Assembly: GCF_021234875.1 (NCBI RefSeq)
Contig: NZ_JAJQVM010000021.1
Span: 42,713 to 106,712 of the forward strand
Source of the DNA: Marinibactrum halimedae
GTDB lineage: Bacteria > Pseudomonadota > Gammaproteobacteria > Pseudomonadales > Cellvibrionaceae
DNA: 64,000 bases
Direction of reading: 5' to 3'
The first letter of the stretch is position 1. Every line of letters starts with the position of its first letter. Below the pieces are notes generated by a model. It was not told the origin of the DNA, ran no database searches, and saw nothing but the letters and a program-made list of their open reading frames with translations. The position numbers and the translations under genes are program-made. Positions 8,386 to 16,894 of the stretch are shown here, piece by piece.

Positions 8386-8805
8386 GTGAGCCGTAGAAAA
8401 GGGCGTGGAACAGCGGAAGAAAAAGCCGATATCGACTTAACACCAATGTTGGACGTGGTGTTCATTATGTTGATTTTCTTCATTGTAACAGCATCGTTCA
8501 CAAAAGAAGTTGGTCTTGGAGTGAATATTCCAGAGCCTAATGATAATCCTCCACCTGAGGATGGAATGGAAAATATCCTGATCAGCGTTACTCCTGCTGA
8601 TGAGGTGATGATTGATAATCGTCGTGTGGATGTACGTTCCGTGCGCTCTATCATTGAGCAGAAGCATGCGGAAAATCCCAAAGCGGTTGTGATTATCAAA
8701 GCGGATATCGCTTCTACTGCAGCAACTTATGTTGCCATTGCGGATGCGGCTCGAGAAGCGAAGGTGAACCAAGTTTCACTTGTTCCAGATGGAATGAAGA
8801 AGTAG
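8386..8805 (+). CDS. exbD: ExbD/TolR-family biopolymer transport protein
   Basis: 139 residues in the classical ExbD/TolR layout: a short basic cytoplasmic N-terminus, DIDLTPMLDVVFIMLIFFIVTASF as the single transmembrane helix with the conserved proton-carrying aspartate in PMLDV, then a periplasmic domain. ExbD works with ExbB and TonB (or TolQ/TolA) to transmit proton-motive force to the outer membrane. The start is GTG at 8386 with GAGGGGAGA upstream. No exbB, tonB or tolQ is visible within the window, so its partner must be encoded elsewhere. A perfect terminator follows 10 bases after the stop. Confidence 0.92.
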   Translation: MSRRKGRGTAEEKADIDLTPMLDVVFIMLIFFIVTASFTKEVGLGVNIPEPNDNPPPEDGMENILISVTPADEVMIDNRRVDVRSVRSIIEQKHAENPKAVVIIKADIASTAATYVAIADAAREAKVNQVSLVPDGMKK

Positions 8806-8815
8806 TTCCACACAA

Positions 8816-8853
8816 GACATAAAAAAAGCGCCTTATGGCGCTTTTTTTATGTC
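8816..8853. terminator. Bidirectional rho-independent terminator
   Basis: GACATAAAAAAAGCGCC, TTAT loop, then the exact complement GGCGCTTTTTTTATGTC: a 17-bp perfect stem with A/T runs inside it. It lies between the converging exbD and PHA depolymerase genes and can serve both. Confidence 0.95.
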
Positions 8854-8869
8854 TTTATTTTGACTTTGC

Positions 8870-10168
8870 TTAAGTACCGATTTTGTCTGCTAAAGCTTCT
8901 TGGTGTTGTTTCTCCAGTTTGTAGTCGCAGAAAGAGCGAATAAAGTCTTTTAGGCGAGGTTGGATTTCCGTACGGAAGCGCTTTCCATTAAAGACACCAT
9001 AGTGCCCCACCCCTGGTTGAATGTAGTCAAACTGCATGTTTTGAGGAATGTTCACACAAAGGTCGTGAGCAGCCTGAGTTTGACCAATACCCGAAATATC
9101 GTCTCGTTCACCTTCGACGGTCATTAATGCCACTTTGGTAATGGCAGAAGGGTCGACGGTTTGACCTCGATGTTTCAATATACCCCTAGGCAGTTTGTGT
9201 TCTTGGAATACATCCTCAATGGTTTGGAGATAAAACTCTTGGGTCAAATCCAATACGGCTAGGTATTCGTTATAAAATTCCCTGTGTTTGGCTACGCTAT
9301 CGCAGTCACCTTCAATGAGGTGATTGAAGTAGTTTTTATGGGCATTAATGTGCATATCCTGGTTCATCGAGATAAAGCCGCTAAGCTGAACAAAACCTGG
9401 GTAGACGCGTCGAAAGGCACCCGGGTTTGGCATAGGCACGGTGTAAATTAGATTATTTCTAAACCACGATAACGGTCTTTCTTCTGCCAGTTTATTGGGG
9501 ACGGTGGGTGAGCGACGACAATCGATGGGTGAGCCCATAAAGGTCATTGTGGCAGGTAAGGCGTCATCATTGGCTTGAGACATTAATGAAATGGCGGCAA
9601 GCACCAGCGGTCCTGGTTGGCAAATCCCAATGACATTGGTGCTAGGGCCAAGAAATTGTAGAATTTCAATGACGTAGTCAATGTAATCATTCAAATCAAA
9701 CTGCCCTTGCGAGACGGGCACCATGCGGGCATCGGCCCAGTCGGTAATGTATACCTCGTGCTCGGGTAAAAAAGCTTCTACCGTGCCGCGAAGCAGAGTG
9801 GCGTAGTGGCCAGATAAGGGGGCCACGAGAAGAACTCTGGGGTCGATGTGCTCTTTGCCGTGGGCTTTTTGAAAGTCCTCTTCGTTACGCTTGAAATGGA
9901 TAAGATTGGCAAAGGGTTTAGACCAAATAATCTCTTCTTCAATAGCGACCGGTTGACCGTTAATAACGGTTTCCTCCAATCCGAATTCTGGCTTGTCGTA
10001 CCGGCGTGTCATGCTCTCAAATAAATCGCAGGCAGCGCCAACGAGGCGGCCCGGAAAGGTATAACCTACCGGGTTCATTTTTGAGTCCAATAATTTTTTA
10101 TTCAGCCCGGCCATATCGCGGAAGGGCTTGAGTACCGCATGATTAAATTCGTACAAGTGATAAAGCAT
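8870..10168 (-). CDS. phaZ: Intracellular polyhydroxyalkanoate depolymerase
   Basis: 432 residues of the PhaZ family that mobilises intracellular PHB/PHA granules. From the chosen ATG, the nucleophile sits in GICQPGP (C183), with candidate acid D356 (EGERDDIS) and base H389 (GVGHYGVF). This is the Cys-Asp-His arrangement known for Ralstonia-type intracellular depolymerases, and is almost collinear with it. The start at 10168 is chosen because GGAG lies nine bases upstream; a TTG 15 bases further up overlaps that ribosome-binding site. It indicates that the organism stores polyhydroxyalkanoate, although no phaC or phaB is in the window. Single gene, converging on exbD. Confidence 0.93.
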   Translation of the reverse strand: MLYHLYEFNHAVLKPFRDMAGLNKKLLDSKMNPVGYTFPGRLVGAACDLFESMTRRYDKPEFGLEETVINGQPVAIEEEIIWSKPFANLIHFKRNEEDFQKAHGKEHIDPRVLLVAPLSGHYATLLRGTVEAFLPEHEVYITDWADARMVPVSQGQFDLNDYIDYVIEILQFLGPSTNVIGICQPGPLVLAAISLMSQANDDALPATMTFMGSPIDCRRSPTVPNKLAEERPLSWFRNNLIYTVPMPNPGAFRRVYPGFVQLSGFISMNQDMHINAHKNYFNHLIEGDCDSVAKHREFYNEYLAVLDLTQEFYLQTIEDVFQEHKLPRGILKHRGQTVDPSAITKVALMTVEGERDDISGIGQTQAAHDLCVNIPQNMQFDYIQPGVGHYGVFNGKRFRTEIQPRLKDFIRSFCDYKLEKQHQEALADKIGT

Positions 10169-10701
10169 AGGTGTCGTCTCCAACGAACACTGATCACTGA
10201 GTGGGTTATCTCAGCATTAATGGGTTTGGGCAGCAGCGGAATGTGTTGCCTTTTCGACCCTTATGACCTTTCATCGTCGCTTTGGCGCTTCACCTTTATT
10301 CTTCATCATGGGTGTCAGTATGAAGTACATCGTTTAAGGCTGAGCAATCGCGATTAAACATTATTTTTGTTGCGTCGCAGCATTTGATATTGATTATACA
10401 ATCGTCAACGAATGGCGCAATTGCTATCCGAAAATTGAACTGTTTAGGCCAGTCGTAAGAGAGCTTGTTTTGCTTCTCTTTTCTCTAAATGGCAGTGGTT
10501 CACGATTTAAGTGACTGTTATTCACAATCTTCCCCTCAGTTTAGGGCAGTTTTGTCATTTTTTTTGAGCGAGTGCAGCATTGGCCGTGAGATGAGTGGTG
10601 AGAAAGGGGGTAGATTAGAAAAAGAGTGGAAGGAATACCGTACGAACGATGCCACTGTTCATACGGTATTCGGCATAGCATCTTTTCAAGAGAAGAGGTG
10701 T
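10169..10701. other. Intergenic region between phaZ and pntB
   Basis: 533 bases with the phaZ promoter side on the left and the 3' end of the pntAB unit on the right. Small frames on the plus strand (up to 81 codons) lack ribosome-binding sites and protein-like sequence. The only structure I see is the inverted repeat at 10633-10671. Confidence 0.5.
10633..10671. terminator. Strong inverted repeat downstream of pntB
   Basis: GAATACCGTA (10633-10642) and its exact complement TACGGTATTC (10662-10671), with a nested GAAC/GTTC inside. It lies ~30 bases past the pntB stop on the minus strand. The following T-rich run (CTCTTTTT) is offset by several bases, so this is either a terminator or an RNA-stabilising stem. 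Confidence 0.55.
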
Positions 10702-12105
10702 TTATGCGCTGACTTGCTGGAAAACGGCACTTAGGCTGTCGTTAGCGTCACCAAACAACATACGCGTGTTATCTTTGTAGAATAGCGGGTTATCCACACC
10801 GGCGTAGCCTGTGCTCATGCCACGTTTGAGAACGATGGTTTTCTTACCATTCCAAGGTTCTAGTACTGGCATACCCGCGATGGGGCTATCAGGAACTTCT
10901 TGCGCGGCAGGGTTCACGATATCGTTCGCGCCAATCACCACAGACACATCCACATCAGGGAAGTCATCGTTAATCTCGTCCATTTCAAACACGATGTCGT
11001 ATGGCACTTTGGCTTCCGCGAGTAAGACATTCATATGCCCAGGCATACGGCCCGCGACTGGGTGAATACCGAAGCGTACATCCACCCCTTTTTCACGCAA
11101 GGTTTTGGTGATTTGGAAGACGGTATGTTGCGCTTGGGCGACCGCCATGCCGTAGCCGGGAATAATCATGACTTTTTTGGCACCGAGTAACAGGTTCGAA
11201 ACTTCCTCGGCATCGACCGATTGAATATCTTCCGCACTACCGGCTGGGCCACTGGAGGCACTACTGGTGCTGGTGGTGCCAAAGCCACCGGCAATCACAT
11301 TCAAGAACTTCCGGTTCATGGCCCGACACATGATGTAACTGAGAATTGCCCCGGAAGAGCCGACGAGCGCGCCCACGACGATAAGCAAGTCATTAGACAG
11401 CATGAAGCCGGTTGCAGCCGCAGCCCAGCCCGAATAACTGTTGAGCATGGAGACCACCACCGGCATATCTGCACCACCGATGGCCATGACCATATGAATG
11501 CCGAAAAGAAGAGCAATTACCGTCATGATGATCAACGGTTCTAAGCCGCCACCATTGGCTGATGCCACAACAAATTCATAGCCTTGCCAAATGGCAATCA
11601 GTAATAGCCCAAGGTTGAGCCAGTGACGAGCTGGAAGTAATAAGGGCTTGCCACCGATTTTGGCGCTCAATTTAAGGTAGGCAATGACCGAGCCTGAGAA
11701 CGTCATGGCACCAATCAGGATGCCGAGATAGGTTTCCACATCGTGAATGGTCTTTTCGGCGCCGGTTAGGGTGGTGCCGTGCTCCAAAAAGTTGGCGTAA
11801 CCTACCAGCACGGCGGCCATTCCCACTAATGAGTGCAGAATAGCGACCAATTCTGGCATTTGTGTCATTTCGACTTTCTTGGCCAGTAGCACACCTACCG
11901 CGCCGCCAATGACCAGTGCCCCAATCAGCAAGGCGTAGTTAGCGGTTACCAGCCCGACAATGGTGGCCAGCAGCGCGATAGCCATGCCGGTAATGCCGTA
12001 ATAATTGCCTCGTTGAGACGTTTCTTGTTTGCTTAACCCGCCTAATGCGAGGATGAATAAAATGGTGGCTCCGATGTAAGCCACATTGATAAGACCTTGA
12101 GTCAT
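10702..12105 (-). CDS. pntB: NAD(P) transhydrogenase subunit beta
   Basis: 467 residues. The first ~270 are an array of transmembrane helices (starting [21 protein letters not shown]), forming the proton channel domain II. The C-terminal ~190 residues are the NADP(H)-binding domain III, with [42 protein letters not shown] and [16 protein letters not shown] as recognisable family motifs. With PntA it couples proton entry to hydride transfer from NADH to NADP+, supplying NADPH. AGAGGA lies six bases upstream of the ATG. It follows pntA by 18 bases in one operon. Confidence 0.97.
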   Translation of the reverse strand: MTQGLINVAYIGATILFILALGGLSKQETSQRGNYYGITGMAIALLATIVGLVTANYALLIGALVIGGAVGVLLAKKVEMTQMPELVAILHSLVGMAAVLVGYANFLEHGTTLTGAEKTIHDVETYLGILIGAMTFSGSVIAYLKLSAKIGGKPLLLPARHWLNLGLLLIAIWQGYEFVVASANGGGLEPLIIMTVIALLFGIHMVMAIGGADMPVVVSMLNSYSGWAAAATGFMLSNDLLIVVGALVGSSGAILSYIMCRAMNRKFLNVIAGGFGTTSTSSASSGPAGSAEDIQSVDAEEVSNLLLGAKKVMIIPGYGMAVAQAQHTVFQITKTLREKGVDVRFGIHPVAGRMPGHMNVLLAEAKVPYDIVFEMDEINDDFPDVDVSVVIGANDIVNPAAQEVPDSPIAGMPVLEPWNGKKTIVLKRGMSTGYAGVDNPLFYKDNTRMLFGDANDSLSAVFQQVSA

Positions 12106-12123
12106 GATTTGTCCTCTCTGCGG

Positions 12124-13677
12124 TTATTTACGGAACATGGCAAGCATGCGTTGGGTGACGGCAAAACCACCAAAAATGTTGACACTGGTGATCAACACCG
12201 CGATACCTGACAGCCACATTACCCAAGGGTCGGGTGTCGAGATCTGAATGAGTGCGCCAATAATGATGATGCTACTGATGGCATTGGTGACGCTCATTAG
12301 AGGGGTGTGCAGCGAGGGTGTCACATTCCAAATCACCATGTAACCAACGAAGCAGGCCAGCACAAACACCGTAAAGTGAGCCATAAACGAAGCCGGTGCC
12401 CCGATGCCTAAGCCAATCAATGCCAGCGCCCCGAGGCCAAACCACAATGGGCTTGCGCTTGATTTCTCTTCCTCAGGCTCTTTGGCTTCTGGTGCTTGAG
12501 GGGTTTCTTTGGGCTTTGCGGGTGCCGCAGACAACTTAGGTGCGGGTGGCGGGAAGGTGATTTCACCGGCTTTAACCGCCGTTGCACCTCGAACCACTTC
12601 ATCTTCAAAATCAATGGTCAATTCGCCATTTTTTTCCGGCGTCATGTCGGTGAGTAAATGGCGTAAATTTGTGGCGTAGAGTTGGCTGGATTGGCTCGCC
12701 AAACGACTGGGCAAATCCGTGTAGCCAATGATAGTGACACCGTGTTTTACAACGACGTTGTTGGCTTCAGTTAGCTTGCAGTTCCCGCCTTGCTCGGCGG
12801 CAAGATCAACAATGACCGAGCCCTCTTTCATGGATTTCACCATGTCTTCGGTGATGAGCTCTGGCGCGGGCTTACCGGGAATCAAGGCGGTGGTGATAAT
12901 GATGTCCACTTCTTGTGCTTGTTCTGCGAACAAGGCCATTTCCGCTTCAATAAACTCTTTCGACATGACTTTGGCATAACCGCCAGAGCCTGAGCCGTCT
13001 TCTTTGAAATCGAGCATAAGGAATTCGGCGTCCATGGATTCCACTTGCTCTTTTACTTCTGGGCGAGTGTCGAAGGCGCGAACCACGGCGCCCATGGATT
13101 TGGCAGAACCAATAGCCGACAGACCGGCAACCCCGGCACCAATCACCAAGACTTTGGCGGGGTCGATTTTACCTGCGGCGGTAATTTGTCCGGTAAAGAA
13201 GCGACCAAAATGTTGAGCTGCTTCAACGATGGCGCGGTAACCGGCAATATTGGCCATGGAGCTTAAGGCATCCATTTTTTGTGCACGGGAAATGCGCGGC
13301 ACCATGTCCATGGCTAAGGCATTGACGTTTTTTGCGGCGAGCGTTTCGAGAAGGTCTGCATTTTGTGCCGGCCACAAAAAAGAAATGAGGGTTTGGCCTT
13401 CTTTGAGAAGGTCGGTTTCGTGTATCCCTAAATCTGGGTGTTCCATTGGGGCGCGGACTTTCATAATGATGTCCGCATCGGCCCAAAGCGCTTTGGTGTC
13501 GTTGGAGATGGTGACGCCTGCGGCGGTGTATTCGTCATCGCGAAATTTCGCTGCAAGACCGGCGCCGGCTTCAATCGTGACTTCATACCCCAGTGATTGT
13601 AATTTACCAGCCACATCCGGGGTGGTTGCAACCCGGCATTCGCCAGGGCGTACTTCTTTGGGTATAGCAATTTTCAT
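12124..13677 (-). CDS. pntA: NAD(P) transhydrogenase subunit alpha
   Basis: 517 residues, close to the E. coli length, in the fused alpha1-alpha2 form. Residues 1-365 are the NAD(H)-binding domain I, with the dinucleotide fold GAGVAGL at 180-186 and [15 protein letters not shown] after it. A Pro/Ala/Glu-rich linker (about 370-405) leads to a membrane part of about four helices ending ...[12 protein letters not shown]. Many non-enteric relatives split this into pntAA and pntAB, so the fusion is a useful lineage marker. The stretch upstream holds a CRP-like inverted repeat and a long hairpin. Confidence 0.97.
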   Translation of the reverse strand: MKIAIPKEVRPGECRVATTPDVAGKLQSLGYEVTIEAGAGLAAKFRDDEYTAAGVTISNDTKALWADADIIMKVRAPMEHPDLGIHETDLLKEGQTLISFLWPAQNADLLETLAAKNVNALAMDMVPRISRAQKMDALSSMANIAGYRAIVEAAQHFGRFFTGQITAAGKIDPAKVLVIGAGVAGLSAIGSAKSMGAVVRAFDTRPEVKEQVESMDAEFLMLDFKEDGSGSGGYAKVMSKEFIEAEMALFAEQAQEVDIIITTALIPGKPAPELITEDMVKSMKEGSVIVDLAAEQGGNCKLTEANNVVVKHGVTIIGYTDLPSRLASQSSQLYATNLRHLLTDMTPEKNGELTIDFEDEVVRGATAVKAGEITFPPPAPKLSAAPAKPKETPQAPEAKEPEEEKSSASPLWFGLGALALIGLGIGAPASFMAHFTVFVLACFVGYMVIWNVTPSLHTPLMSVTNAISSIIIIGALIQISTPDPWVMWLSGIAVLITSVNIFGGFAVTQRMLAMFRK

Positions 13678-13708
13678 GGTACGGGTTCCCCAAGTTGGTG
13701 AAAGCGCT

Positions 13709-13725
13709 TGTGATATTGCATCACA
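13709..13725. promoter_or_regulatory. CRP-like inverted repeat upstream of pntA
   Basis: TGTGAT, ATTGC, ATCACA: perfect 6-bp arms 32 bases upstream of the pntA start. Outer arms AGCGCT/AGCGTT extend the symmetry with one base of offset. It resembles TGTGA-N6-TCACA but has a 7-base core, so binding by the Vfr/CRP encoded at 34211-34846 is possible but not assured. Confidence 0.35.
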
Positions 13726-13833
13726 GCGTTTGCTGCTTGAGAGGCGTGATAGGGAAAATTCCCTTATGTATCGATTACCTGGCTCAAGCGCGAGTGTTTC
13801 CTACCCAACGCTGATACTCACTCCATGGCCCTT

Positions 13834-13873
13834 TGGGTAACTTGATCGGGATACCTAAAAAACAAGTTACCCA
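13834..13873. other. Long inverted repeat upstream of pntA
   Basis: TGGGTAACTTG (13834-13844) and the exact complement CAAGTTACCCA (13863-13873) around an 18-base A-rich loop. No T run follows on either side, so it is more likely an operator or RNA structure than a terminator. Confidence 0.4.
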
Positions 13874-13938
13874 GCAATGATGACTTGTGGCCCATCACTG
13901 CCGCGCTCGCGGGGATGATTTCATTAAACATTTCTGGT

Positions 13939-14169
13939 TTAGATATGATGAATGAAATCCGCGAATTTAGTGGGTGTGACTTTATGGTTATTAAGAGCCT
14001 CGTTGTTATTAATCATTAAATGAGCGAGTTGAGCAAGAGTACTCGCATTTTTTAATGGTGGCGATTCAATACATTTGTGGTGTTTATTTTGATTATTGCC
14101 AAGCTTAATATTCATGGCTGAGTGTGAAAGACAGGTTAATGGTAACGTCAAAAGCGTGAGCGAAGCCAT
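13939..14169 (-). CDS. Doubtful small exported protein
   Basis: A 76-codon frame whose N-terminus (MASLTLLTLPLTCLSHSA) could pass as a signal peptide. The rest is polar and His/Asn-rich, without recognisable features. The AAGG preceding the ATG touches it, which leaves no usable ribosome-binding spacing. It lies between nspC and pntA on their strand. I list it because a real short gene cannot be excluded; I think chance is more likely. Confidence 0.2.
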   Translation of the reverse strand: MASLTLLTLPLTCLSHSAMNIKLGNNQNKHHKCIESPPLKNASTLAQLAHLMINNNEALNNHKVTPTKFADFIHHI

Positions 14170-14256
14170 CCTTGGCGTACAGTGAATTACAATGTAAAAA
14201 ACGGTAGATTTGTGTGATATTTTCGGTTTAAAAGTCGTTCTTTAGACTTTCTATTA

Positions 14257-15423
14257 TCACGACAATCTATTTTTAAAATCGTCATAGCCAAAGGTTTTCA
14301 CCACTTGGGTATGATGGGCGTCGGAGTCCCAAATCGCGAGTGCGGGTAAATTGATACCGTTGAATGTGGTTGTTTTTACCATGGTGTAGTGGGACATATC
14401 TTCAAAGATCAAGCGCTGGCCAACTTTCAATGGCTGCTCAAAACTCCAGTCGCCCATGACATCGCCAGCGAGGCAAGTCATGCCCCCTAAGCGATACGTA
14501 TACGCTTTCTCGTTAGGAAGATAACCGCCCGTTATTTCAGGTCGGTAGGGCATTTCCAGTGTGTCGGGCATGTGGCAGGTAGCGGAGGTATCTAAAATGG
14601 CCAATGGCATCGTGTTGTGAGTAATATCTAATACCTCTGCAACCAGCACACCCGTGTGAATCGCAATGGCTTCACCGGGTTCGAGATACACCTCAACATC
14701 GTATCTTTCCCGAAAATCAATGATGCGTTGAATAAGAGCATCAATATTGTATCCGTCGGCTGTGATGTGGTGGCCGCCACCAAAATTTACCCATTTTAAT
14801 TGAGGAAGAATATCGCCAAACTTTTCTTCTACCGCAGAAAGTGTTCGGTCTAATGGATCGAATCCTTGCTCGCATAATGTATGAAAATGTAAACCACTGA
14901 TGCCTTTTAACTGGCCTCTATCTAATTGATCATTAGGAATTCCTAGGCGAGAGCAGGGAGCACAAGGATCATAAATGGGAACCGTGCCTTCGGAATGTTC
15001 AGGATTAATTCGAAGGCCGAAGTCCAAGCTAGGGCGTGCTTTAAGTGCCTCTTGAATTAACGGTTGGAAACGCTGCCACTGTTGTAACGAGTTAAAGACA
15101 ACATGGTCCGCAAAAGAGAGTACGCTCTCTAACTCTTCTGGTTTGAAGGCTGCTGAAAATACGTGTGTTTCTCCGCCGTAGTAATCAAATCCGAGTTTTG
15201 CTTCATTGTAACCACTCGCACACGTTCCGCTTAAATACTTTTTATAAAGTGGTGCTAGGTGCCAAAAAGAAAATGCTTTGAGGGCCGCCAATACTTTAGC
15301 GCCGCTGGCCTGTTGAACGTGGTGTAAGACTTTCAAGTTGTTTTCAATGGCGACTTTATCCACCACAAAGCAGGGTGATGGTACAGAATGCGGGTCGAAG
15401 TGAGTAAACGTATTTTGTGGCAT
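14257..15423 (-). CDS. nspC: Carboxynorspermidine decarboxylase
   Basis: 388 residues of the alanine-racemase-fold (type III) PLP decarboxylases related to diaminopimelate and ornithine decarboxylases. K49 in VLAALKAFSFW is the expected PLP lysine. WVNFGGGHHIT binds the PLP phosphate, and ATCHMPD near the C-terminal domain carries the active-site cysteine. It decarboxylates carboxynorspermidine (or carboxyspermidine) to the triamine. In Vibrio cholerae NspC is required for norspermidine and affects biofilms. It follows the synthase gene by 82 bases, and a strong hairpin lies in between. Confidence 0.92.
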   Translation of the reverse strand: MPQNTFTHFDPHSVPSPCFVVDKVAIENNLKVLHHVQQASGAKVLAALKAFSFWHLAPLYKKYLSGTCASGYNEAKLGFDYYGGETHVFSAAFKPEELESVLSFADHVVFNSLQQWQRFQPLIQEALKARPSLDFGLRINPEHSEGTVPIYDPCAPCSRLGIPNDQLDRGQLKGISGLHFHTLCEQGFDPLDRTLSAVEEKFGDILPQLKWVNFGGGHHITADGYNIDALIQRIIDFRERYDVEVYLEPGEAIAIHTGVLVAEVLDITHNTMPLAILDTSATCHMPDTLEMPYRPEITGGYLPNEKAYTYRLGGMTCLAGDVMGDWSFEQPLKVGQRLIFEDMSHYTMVKTTTFNGINLPALAIWDSDAHHTQVVKTFGYDDFKNRLS

Positions 15424-15460
15424 GGGGGGATACCGGAGAAAAGCAAATGATAAAAATAGA

Positions 15461-15489
15461 AAAAGGCTGTTAGTGCTTAACAGCCTTTT
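15461..15489. terminator. Hairpin with T run between the two polyamine genes
   Basis: AAAAGGCTGTTA, GTGC loop, TAACAGCCTTTT. On the minus strand this is a full rho-independent terminator after the carboxynorspermidine synthase stop and before the nspC start, so nspC would be reached only by read-through or from its own promoter. Confidence 0.8.
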
Positions 15490-15505
15490 AGAGTATGAGA
15501 ATCCA

Positions 15506-16687
15506 TTAACTTAATTCGATGACTTTCCAGGGCAGTCCGTATTGATTCATGGCTTCCATGAACGGGTCTGGGTCGAATTGTTCCATATTCCAGACACCGG
15601 GCTTTTGCCATTGCCCTTCGAGTAATAGCTTGGCGCCAATCATGGCCGGTACGCCGGTGGTGTAAGAAATCGCCTGAGATTGCACTTCGGCGTAACAGGC
15701 TTGGTGATCACAAATTTGGTACACATACACTTTGCGTTCTTTGCCGTCTTTCACACCTTTCACAATACACCCAATGCAAGTTTTGCCTTTGGTGCGTGGC
15801 CCAAGCGTAGAAGGTTCGGGTAACAGTTTTTTCAAGAATTGCAGAGGTATGATTTCTTGGCCATTAAACTCAATAGGCTCAATACCCGTCATGCCCACAT
15901 TTTCTAATACTTCTAAATGTTTAAGGTAATTGTCTGAAAAGCTCATCCAAAACTGAGCACGCTTTAGCGTTGGGAAGTGTTTGGTTAGTGACTCTAGTTC
16001 TTCATGGTACATGCGATAAATATCGTAAGTCCCCACTTCTTCAGGGCATTCGAACTTTTGCATTTCAGACATAGGCGGTGTGGTAACAAACTCGCCATTT
16101 TCCCAATGGCGGCATTCTGCGGTGACTTCACGAATATTAATTTCTGGATTGAAGTTGGTCGCAAATGGGTGGCCATGGTCACCACCGTTGACATCAATAA
16201 TGTCTAACTCATGAATTTCATCAAAGTAATGTTTGGCGAGATACGCCGTAAAAACGTTTGTCGCACCTGGGTCAAAGCCTGAGCCAAGCAGTGCGGTAAG
16301 GCCTGCTTTTTCGAATCTTTCTGCATAGGCCCATTGCCATTTGTATTCAAACTTGGCGGTGTCTTTGGGCTCATAATTAGCGGTATCTAAGTAATGTACA
16401 CCTGCCGCTAAACAGGCATCCATGATGGTCAGGTCTTGATAAGGCAGTGCGACATTGATGACCAGCTCAGGTTTTTCGGTTTCTAAAAATGCGGTTAATG
16501 CAGGAACATCGTCGGCATCAATTTGAGCAGTCTTGATTGGGCGATTCAGTTGAGCGGCAATAGCATCGCATTTTTCTTTTGTACGGCTGGCTAACACGAT
16601 TTCCTCAAAGGTGTTTGCCACTTGTGCGCATTTGTGGGTTACCACACCGCCGACGCCACCGGCGCCAATAATCACTACTTTTGCCAT
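15506..16687 (-). CDS. Carboxynorspermidine synthase (saccharopine dehydrogenase family)
   Basis: 393 residues from the chosen ATG. The N-terminus MAKVVIIGAGGVGGVV is a Rossmann NADPH-binding motif. The remainder is the saccharopine-dehydrogenase-like fold of carboxy(nor)spermidine dehydrogenases, which join aspartate semialdehyde to diaminopropane or putrescine. Recognisable stretches include LGSGFDPGATNVFTAYLAKH and GKTCIGCIVKG. The start at 16687 has AAGGA seven bases upstream; an upstream in-frame start would add 26 unlikely residues. It lies between speA and nspC on one strand and completes an arginine-to-triamine route with them. Confidence 0.9.
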   Translation of the reverse strand: MAKVVIIGAGGVGGVVTHKCAQVANTFEEIVLASRTKEKCDAIAAQLNRPIKTAQIDADDVPALTAFLETEKPELVINVALPYQDLTIMDACLAAGVHYLDTANYEPKDTAKFEYKWQWAYAERFEKAGLTALLGSGFDPGATNVFTAYLAKHYFDEIHELDIIDVNGGDHGHPFATNFNPEINIREVTAECRHWENGEFVTTPPMSEMQKFECPEEVGTYDIYRMYHEELESLTKHFPTLKRAQFWMSFSDNYLKHLEVLENVGMTGIEPIEFNGQEIIPLQFLKKLLPEPSTLGPRTKGKTCIGCIVKGVKDGKERKVYVYQICDHQACYAEVQSQAISYTTGVPAMIGAKLLLEGQWQKPGVWNMEQFDPDPFMEAMNQYGLPWKVIELS

Positions 16688-16894
16688 GTTTTTATCCTTA
16701 TACCTTTGCGTTTCAAAAAGGCGGTTAATACTGTGTCGCAATGGTGTCTTATTCACCCTAAACATTGCGCCACAGCGATGATTCTATTTTTGATTGTTGC
16801 TTAAATTGGTTTTTACTATTCACCGGTTATGTTCACTCACTATGGTTTTTGAAAATAACGGTGATCAAAAAAATTAGGTTCTTAATTGTCAAAT

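Larger units (their letters stand above)
13678..14256. other. Intergenic region upstream of pntA
   Basis: 579 bases between nspC and pntA on the same strand. It contains the TGTGAT/ATCACA inverted repeat (13709-13725), an 11-bp-stem hairpin (13834-13873), a doubtful 76-codon frame (13939-14169) and a short hairpin just after nspC (14231-14250). The frame on the plus strand overlapping pntA is a shadow. Confidence 0.5.

Noticed and set aside
10489..10734. 81-codon plus-strand frame between phaZ and pntB
   Set aside because: Overlaps the strong inverted repeat and the pntB 3' end; no ribosome-binding site or conserved features.
13250..13840. 196-codon plus-strand frame opposite pntA
   Set aside because: Antisense shadow of a strongly conserved gene; no start signal and no recognisable domain.
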